A stretch of DNA of 16,668 bases from Clostridiales bacterium (GTDB lineage Bacteria; Bacillota; Clostridia; Christensenellales; CAG-138), in contig WRCT01000023.1 in NCBI GenBank assembly GCA_009783775.1, positions 1 through 16,668 of the forward strand. Direction: 5' to 3'. The translations under genes and the position numbers were made by a program. Below, piece by piece: positions 1 to 5,700 of the stretch (positions within the stretch are counted from its first letter, which is position 1; every line of letters starts with the position of its first letter). The notes under the pieces were generated by a model. It was not told the DNA's origin, ran no database searches, and saw nothing but the letters and a program-made list of their open reading frames with translations.

Positions 1-19
1 CCTGCTGAGCTAATGGCGC
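1..19 (-). pseudogene. second tRNA-like 5' end, cut by window edge
   Basis: On the minus strand these bases read as a tRNA start: a seven-base acceptor strand GCGCCAT, then TA and the D-stem/D-loop start GCTCAGCAGG. Seventeen of 19 bases match the start of the tRNA-like unit at 63-102. The two starts are 83 nt apart, which suggests a tandem array running out of the window to the left. Whether this copy is a complete tRNA cannot be seen. Confidence 0.45.
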
Positions 20-62
20 TCGTATGAAATTGTGGGACTCAAGGCGAGTGTACCTCCTCCCA

Positions 63-102
63 CTTAGGAGGCGACCGCTCTATCCTGCTGAGCTATAGGC
101 GC
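63..102 (-). pseudogene. tRNA-Arg(CCU)-like 5' half, 3' half missing
   Basis: The minus strand reads as the 5' half of a tRNA: acceptor strand GCGCCTA, U8-A9, D-stem GCTC/GAGC around loop AGCAGGATA, and an anticodon loop CTCCTAA with anticodon CCU (arginine, codon AGG). Tertiary positions look normal up to base 39. After that the similarity stops. The anticodon stem pairs poorly (GTCGC against GTGGG). There is no TTCRA-type T-loop, and no TAGGCGC to close the acceptor stem before the next unit begins. The sequence that follows instead carries a GTGGGA/TCCCAC inverted repeat (32-37 with 58-63) and a smaller ACTC/GAGT hairpin. I read it as a tRNA fragment rather than a working tRNA. A full tRNA with an unusual 3' half is the less likely alternative. 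Confidence 0.5.
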
Positions 103-108
103 ATATGA

Positions 109-129
109 GTTACAAGTTGCAAGTTACAA
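109..129. repeat. three tandem 7-bp repeats (GTTRCAA)
   Basis: Three head-to-tail heptamers, GTTACAA, GTTGCAA and GTTACAA, lie between the end of murC and the tRNA-like fragment. On the minus strand the unit is TTGYAAC. Nothing in the sequence tells what they do; a simple dispersed repeat or a protein-binding array are both possible. Confidence 0.6.
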
Positions 130-146
130 GGACGCTCACGCGGGCC

Positions 147-1514
147 TTATAATAACAACTGCGACTGACGGTAGACGTCGCCGCTGCCGAGGGTGAGGAC
201 CAGGTCGCCGGGGCGGGCGTGCTCGTTTAGCCAGGCGCGAACTGCCTCGAAGGTGGGCACATAGCACGCATTTTGCGCGCTTTCATTGATAGCACGGACC
301 ATATCACGCGCGTGAATGAGGCCCGTGTCCACCTCGCGGCCGGGGTAGATGTCCGTCACCAGTACCTCGTCCGCCAGGGCAAAGCAGGTGACGTTTTCGG
401 AGAACAGGGTTTTCGCGCGCGTGTAGCTGTTGCATTGGAACACGCAGAACAGGCGGCCGTGCGGCACGCGGCTCGCGGCCTCCAGCGTCGCGCGGATCTC
501 GCTCGGGTGGTGGCCGTAATCGTGAAAAATACGCAGGCCGTCCCGCTCGCCCAGCAGTTCAAAGCGGCGCTTGGCATGGTGATAGCCACCGATCGCGCTG
601 CGGTAGCTCTCAAAATCGCAGCCAAGCTGTTCCGCCACGGCGTAAGCGGCCAGCGCGTTGAGGATATTGTGCGTGCCAGGTACGGACAGTTGCACGCGCC
701 CCATCGGGACGCCCTGCTGCATCAGGGTGAACGAGGGGTTGCCGAGACCGTCATAGCCGATATCCGCCGTGTGACAGTCGCCTTGGGCCAGGCCGTAGGT
801 CAGCACACGGTGTGAGGTTTCGGCGAGCAGTCTTTTGACCTCCGGATCGTCGATATTGCCGATGACCAAACCGCCCGACCGCACCAGGGAGATAAACGCG
901 CGAAAGGTTTCGACGATATGCGCAAAGTCGCGGTAGCAGTCGAGGTGGTCATTGTCAATGTTATTGATGAGGGCGAGCGTGGGCGAAAGCGTGAGAAAAC
1001 TCTGCACATACTCGCAGGCCTCGGTGATGAACAGATCGGGATCGCCCACCTGCACGCCGCCTTGCAAGATGTCCACAAAGCCGCCCACGTGAATGGTCGC
1101 GTTTAGCCGGGCGGCCTTTGCGATATGCGCCAGCATGGCGGTGATGGTGGTCTTGCCGTGGCAGCCCGCGATGGCGACGACCTGCGCGGACCGCTGTGAC
1201 ATCTTGCCCAGCAGCACGCTGCGCTCCATTTCGGGTATCCCTTGCTCACGTGCATAGACGCGTTCCGGATTATCCGGTTTGATCGCGGCGGAGTAGACCA
1301 CAAGGTCCGGCGCGCCGACGTTCTCCGCCGTGTGGCCGATGGAAACGGGTATGCCGATCTTCTCCAGCTGCGCGGTGAAAATGCCGCGTTCGCGATCCGA
1401 GCCCGTGATCTCGTGGCCCTGCGCAGCCAGAATCTGCGCCAGCCCGCTCATGCTGCAGCCGCCAATGCCGATGAAGTGAATTTTCTTGCAGTTGTCCAAA
1501 TCGACAGTCGTCAT
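147..1514 (-). CDS. murC: UDP-N-acetylmuramate--L-alanine ligase MurC
   Basis: MurC adds L-alanine to UDP-N-acetylmuramic acid with ATP, the first amino-acid step of cytoplasmic peptidoglycan precursor synthesis. The 455-residue product has the family's usual length and landmarks: the UDP-binding glycine motif GIGGCSMSGLA (16-26), P-loop GCHGKTT (117-123), ACEY (166-169), NIDNDHLD (185-192), RRFEL (316-320) and the MurC-type DYGHHPSE (332-339). The P-loop has Cys where most MurC proteins have Thr (GTHGKTT). A longer frame begins 24 codons upstream. I chose the later ATG because it follows a GTGAGG ribosome site and because the earlier ATG lies upstream of the promoter at 1536-1564. MurC is followed only by repeats and the tRNA-like fragment. 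The rest of the pathway, murE, is at the other end of the window on the opposite strand. Confidence 0.95.
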   Translation of the reverse strand: MTTVDLDNCKKIHFIGIGGCSMSGLAQILAAQGHEITGSDRERGIFTAQLEKIGIPVSIGHTAENVGAPDLVVYSAAIKPDNPERVYAREQGIPEMERSVLLGKMSQRSAQVVAIAGCHGKTTITAMLAHIAKAARLNATIHVGGFVDILQGGVQVGDPDLFITEACEYVQSFLTLSPTLALINNIDNDHLDCYRDFAHIVETFRAFISLVRSGGLVIGNIDDPEVKRLLAETSHRVLTYGLAQGDCHTADIGYDGLGNPSFTLMQQGVPMGRVQLSVPGTHNILNALAAYAVAEQLGCDFESYRSAIGGYHHAKRRFELLGERDGLRIFHDYGHHPSEIRATLEAASRVPHGRLFCVFQCNSYTRAKTLFSENVTCFALADEVLVTDIYPGREVDTGLIHARDMVRAINESAQNACYVPTFEAVRAWLNEHARPGDLVLTLGSGDVYRQSQLLL

Positions 1515-1535
1515 GTGTTTTTCCTCACCCCCGTT

Positions 1536-1564
1536 ATTATACGCGGGTTTTTCTGTTTTGGCAA
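1536..1564 (-). promoter_or_regulatory. sigma-A-type promoter for murC
   Basis: On the minus strand TTGCCA (1559-1564) and a perfect TATAAT (1536-1541) are separated by exactly 17 bp. Transcription would start near 1529, giving a leader of only about 15 nt that begins at the ribosome site GTGAGG (1523-1528). murC can therefore be expressed independently of the surface-protein/GNAT genes upstream. Confidence 0.75.
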
Positions 1565-1587
1565 CAGGCGACTGCCAATCCGACAAA

Positions 1588-1610
1588 GCGGCGGGAGCAA
1601 GCCCCCGCCC
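1588..1610. repeat. GC-rich palindrome between GNAT gene and murC
   Basis: GGCGGG (1590-1595) pairs with CCCGCC (1604-1609) across an 8-nt loop, directly after the stop codon of the GNAT-like gene. It is not followed by a run of T on the minus strand, so it is a poor intrinsic terminator. From memory, near-identical GCGGGAGCAAGC-type palindromes are dispersed in many gut Firmicutes genomes. That makes a small REP-like repeat the likelier reading, although it could still attenuate transcription or protect the upstream mRNA end. Confidence 0.5.
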
Positions 1611-1614
1611 TACT

Positions 1615-2739
1615 TTAATTGGGCAACTCTTTTACCCAGCACCTTCTGCGCTTGTGCTGCGTGGTGTTGAACATACGCCAGCCGGACATGACATCCTGGT
1701 TGGTCTCCAGGTTGGGGCCGGTCTCCGCCACCTTGACGCCGTGCTGCATGGCCTTGCGGCCCAGGATATCCAGCGCGACCAGCTGCAGACCCGCGCCCTT
1801 CAGGTCGGGCCGCACCGCGATCAAGAACATATCCCAGCGGTCGTTGTAGCCGTATAGCGCGCGCAGCAGATGGAACCAGCCGAAGGGCAGCATACGCCCG
1901 CGCGACTTTTGGTTGGCGCGCGCCAGCGAGGGCCCGCCCAGGCCGAAACAAACCAGTTCGTCCTTGTCGTTGTAGAGAAAACAGGAGCTTTTGTCCTGCA
2001 CGATGGGCAGGAACTCCTTGACGTATTTGTCGACCTGGCGCGGTGTGAGCGGCACCATGCCGAAGAGCACCAAATAAGCTTGGTTATATAGTTCGAACAC
2101 ATCGCGCACATAGCGCGGAATCTGCTTTTTGTCCGACAGGTCCTTGACGGTCAGCGCGTGTTTTCTGCGGATATGACCGACCAATTTGGTCAGGCGGGCC
2201 GGCATTTCTTTGGGGATCTCGACCAGGTGCTCGACCCAGTCGATCTCCTTGACATAACCCGCCCGCTCCATCTGCGTGACATAGTAGGGATAGTTGTAGT
2301 AGGTGATGAACATGGAGAGTTGGTCAAAGCCCTCGACCAGCATACCCTCGCGGTCCATATCGGAGAAACCCATCGGCCCGTGTACGGCCTCGCAGCCCTT
2401 CTCACGGGCGTAGTCTTCGACCGCCGCCAGCAGGGCGTCGACCACCTCGTCGTCGTCGATGAAGTCGAACTGGGAGAAGATCATGTACTTCTTGCCGAAC
2501 TTCTGATTCGCGCGATGGTTGAGTATGGCCGCTACGCGCCCGACGATCTTGCCGTCCCGCCGCGCCAGCAGGGCCTTGCCCTCGCAGTATTCAAAGGCGG
2601 GGTTGTCGGGCAGCCAGTCATTGACCTGGCTTGCGATCATGTCTGACACATAGTAGGAGTTGCCCTTGTAGAGCTTGTTGGGAAAAGTGACGAATTTTGT
2701 CAGCTCGCGTTTGCCTTTCGCCTCGGTGATGGTTACCAT
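1615..2739 (-). CDS. GNAT-like acyltransferase-fold protein, function unknown
   Basis: This 374-residue protein belongs to a family widespread in anaerobic bacteria that is usually annotated as a GNAT-type N-acetyltransferase, and it resembles E. coli YghO. I know of no assigned substrate. Family signatures visible are GRVAAILNHRANQKFG (67-82), FDFIDDDEV (91-99), GPMGFSDMDREGMLVEGF (121-138), the PFGWFHLLRAL stretch (285-295) and VRPDLKGAG (309-317). The last fits the acetyl-CoA pyrophosphate-binding loop of GNAT proteins. There is no signal peptide or membrane segment, so it should be cytoplasmic. Its ATG overlaps the stop of the surface-protein gene (ATGGTAA) and its AGGAGG ribosome site lies inside that gene, so the two are translationally coupled. 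The coupling hints at co-regulation. A role in modifying the surface protein or its precursor would be speculation. Confidence 0.8.
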   Translation of the reverse strand: MVTITEAKGKRELTKFVTFPNKLYKGNSYYVSDMIASQVNDWLPDNPAFEYCEGKALLARRDGKIVGRVAAILNHRANQKFGKKYMIFSQFDFIDDDEVVDALLAAVEDYAREKGCEAVHGPMGFSDMDREGMLVEGFDQLSMFITYYNYPYYVTQMERAGYVKEIDWVEHLVEIPKEMPARLTKLVGHIRRKHALTVKDLSDKKQIPRYVRDVFELYNQAYLVLFGMVPLTPRQVDKYVKEFLPIVQDKSSCFLYNDKDELVCFGLGGPSLARANQKSRGRMLPFGWFHLLRALYGYNDRWDMFLIAVRPDLKGAGLQLVALDILGRKAMQHGVKVAETGPNLETNQDVMSGWRMFNTTQHKRRRCWVKELPN

Positions 2740-5700
2740 GAGAGCCTCCTTTTCTTGCGCAGGACAGCCAAGCCGACCAGCGCAAAGCCTGTCAAAAGTA
2801 TGGGCAGAACCAGGGGTGTGCCCTCGCCGGTCTTGGGACGCGGCGGTTCCTGCGCAGTGACGCCAAAGAGTCCGAACGGGGAGAGGTCGGAGGTTAGATC
2901 AAACCAGACCACTTCGTCTTGAAATCCGGAGCTGATTGTTCGCATCACACCATCCGGATTCTGATAGACCACGATAACATCCACAGCGTCCGCAAAGGCG
3001 GAGTCTATCATGCCTATCCCTTTGACTTCTCCTTCGGGCAGAGGGGTATCCGCGCCTGTTACCGTATTGATTATCCGGATATCATACAGCACGACAAGCT
3101 GCCTTCCCGCGGCCAGCCGCGCCGCGAAGGCGTCGTAGCGCGGGTCGGTCCAATGTACAGGCGTGATGTACAACCTCGCGTACCACGGCAGATCTCCCCC
3201 ATTATTGACCTCCCCCGCCTGCTCCTGCGCTGTATCCAGTTTATCCAACACATTCTGCGGGATCTGGCTCTGTTCGCCTTCGGACAGCCCTTCCAGTTTT
3301 TTTGTGACCTCGGTTACTTTGTCCGCGTCGTCTGAATCTTTGATTGGATTCGGCAACGCGTTGATGGCGTCGATCCCTTCCTGGGTCGCGGGGGTCTGTT
3401 TAATCGTCATCGTGCCCTTGACAAAGGTGATGGTGTAGTTGGGGTTTGAAAGCGGCACATCTTGCACGATGTCATACGAGCCCACGTTCACGCCGTTGTG
3501 CTTGAGTCTTCCGGTCAGGGTGTCGCCGCTGAGCAGCGCGGGGCTGGCCGCGAAGGTCAGCGCGGGGTCGGGATCGCCGAGATATTTCCACTGGTCATCA
3601 GCCGTCACCGTAACGGGCGCCTGCGCGATGACAAAGGACACGCTGCGCGCTTGGGTCGGGTTTTCGTCGGTATTCCATTGGTGATTGCTGTCCGGCGTCA
3701 CCGTGGCCTCATGCGTGCCCGCGCTGGTCGTTTCGTTGTTCAGAACAGTATAGCCCGTGCCTGCCCCCACACCCGTCTGTGCCGTACCGTTGTAGACCAA
3801 ACCCGTGGCCGCCGTTGGAACGGGTATGGGTTTGCGCGCAACCGCAACGGTCACGGAAATGCCTGTCACCTCATTGAAGTTCGCGGTATTGGTCGGCACA
3901 AACTTCACGGTGAAGGTGTTGTCACCCGCGTCGCCCACGCTTGTGGTCGTCGCCGGCTCCCAAGAGAACCCCGCAGGCAGGGGAACATTTGCCAGCGTTT
4001 CACCATAGATTGCCGTCAAGCCGGTGGGGGTTGTGAATGAGGGTGTGGCCTTCTCCACGCTGAAGTTATTATGCGTGCCCGTGGAGCCGTTGAAATTGCC
4101 GTCGCCGCTGTAGACCACGCTGAAGTCATGGCTGCCCGCGCCCAGGCCTGTGGCCTCGAAGGTCGCTATGCCGCTCGCGTCCAACGCCACATCAGCCGCC
4201 AATACGGCCGTGCCGTTGTAGAAGGTAACGGTTCCTGTCGGCGTGCCTGCTGACGGGGCGTTTGCGGTCACGGTGGCGGTCAGGGTAATCGCCGTGCCGT
4301 AATCCTGCGGCGAGGCAGGCGCGGCGGCGAGCGAGGTTGTGGTGTCGCCCTTGTTCACAACCTGGGTTATCTCTGTGGCGGTGGATGTGCTGTGGTTCGT
4401 GTCGCCATCGTATACGGCGGTGATCCCATGGCTGCCGACAACAAGCGCGGAGGTCGTGTAAGCGGCAACACCGGAGGACAGCGTGCCCGTGCCGAGCAAC
4501 GTCTCGCCGTTATAGAATTTCACCGTGCCGGATGGCGTGCCGCTGCCCGTTGTCGTTACGGTCGCGGTAAAGGTCACGGACTGTCCGAATACCGACGGGT
4601 TTTGGCTCGAAGTCAGCGTGGTCGTCGTGCCGTCCTGTGCGACCGTAATGTCCGCGCCTGTGGTGGAGGTCACGCCCAGGAAGGTGAACCGGACGGTCTT
4701 GCTGCCCGCCGTGGCGGTGATATTGGAGGGCATATCGTTGGTCACGCCCGTCTCATCATAGTCAACCGCCTCGGTGAGATCGCCCGTAAAGGTCAGCGTC
4801 AGCCGCGTGCCCGCGAGGCTGGCCGTATCGCCAATGGCGTAGGCCGCCGTGGTCGGCTGGGTCGAGACCGCGACGGCTGTCAAGGCGTTTGCGCCCGCCT
4901 CCACCGCGCCGTAGGTGACCGCGCCTGAAGTCGGCCGCGCCGCGCCCAGCTGGTCCTTTGCCAAGGCCGCACCCGGGACCGCTGTCGCCGTGCCTGCCGC
5001 GATACCGTTTGTGAGAACCTTATGCGTGCCGCTGGCCGCGTCAAAGGCATTGAATCCAAACACCTGACGGACGGTCACATTCACCGCAGGGCTGCTGTCC
5101 GGAATGGGCCGGTCCTCGATTAGGTTTTGACCCGTGGTCAGATCAATGCTGCCGGTTCCCAGCGTGGCGGTCTGGCGCGGCGCTGTGCCGCCGGCGTCGG
5201 TGTTGCCTGTGAGAATACTGTTGGAGAGCGTCACAGCCGCACCGGATGGCGCGAACAGACCGCCGCCATGGTTGTTTGTAATCGTGCAGTGGGTCAAAAG
5301 GGTAACCGTGCCCGTGTGGACCGCACCGCTGTTGGTGCTATTCACGCGATTGCCCGACAGGGTGGCGTTGGTTATGGTCAGCGGCGGCGCAGCGGTTGCA
5401 TGGACCGCACCGCCGGAAGACGCCACGTTGCCCGTAAACCATGTGGCGTTGATGTTGGTGGTATCCCGCACAATCACAGCACCGCCGGAGTTGACCGTCG
5501 TATTGCCCGAAAAACCGCAGCCTTCCAGGGTAAGTGTTCTGTACGCATACAGGCCGCCGCCGGAGCCGCCCGCCTCGTTGTCCGTGAACGTGCAGCGGGT
5601 CAGGTTCGCCGGAGTCCAGGTATACAGGCCGCCGCCGGAGCTTGCTGTGCCCGCGCTGTTCTCTGTAAAGGTACAGTCAACAAGCGTGACAAGACCTGTA

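Noticed and set aside
20..102. Functional tRNA-Arg
   Set aside because: No sequence complementary to the acceptor 5' strand GCGCCTA is found before the next unit, the T-loop motif is absent, and the anticodon stem is poorly paired.
147..1586. 479-residue version of MurC
   Set aside because: Its ATG lies upstream of the promoter at 1536-1564, the 24 extra residues do not look like MurC, and a ribosome site precedes the later ATG.
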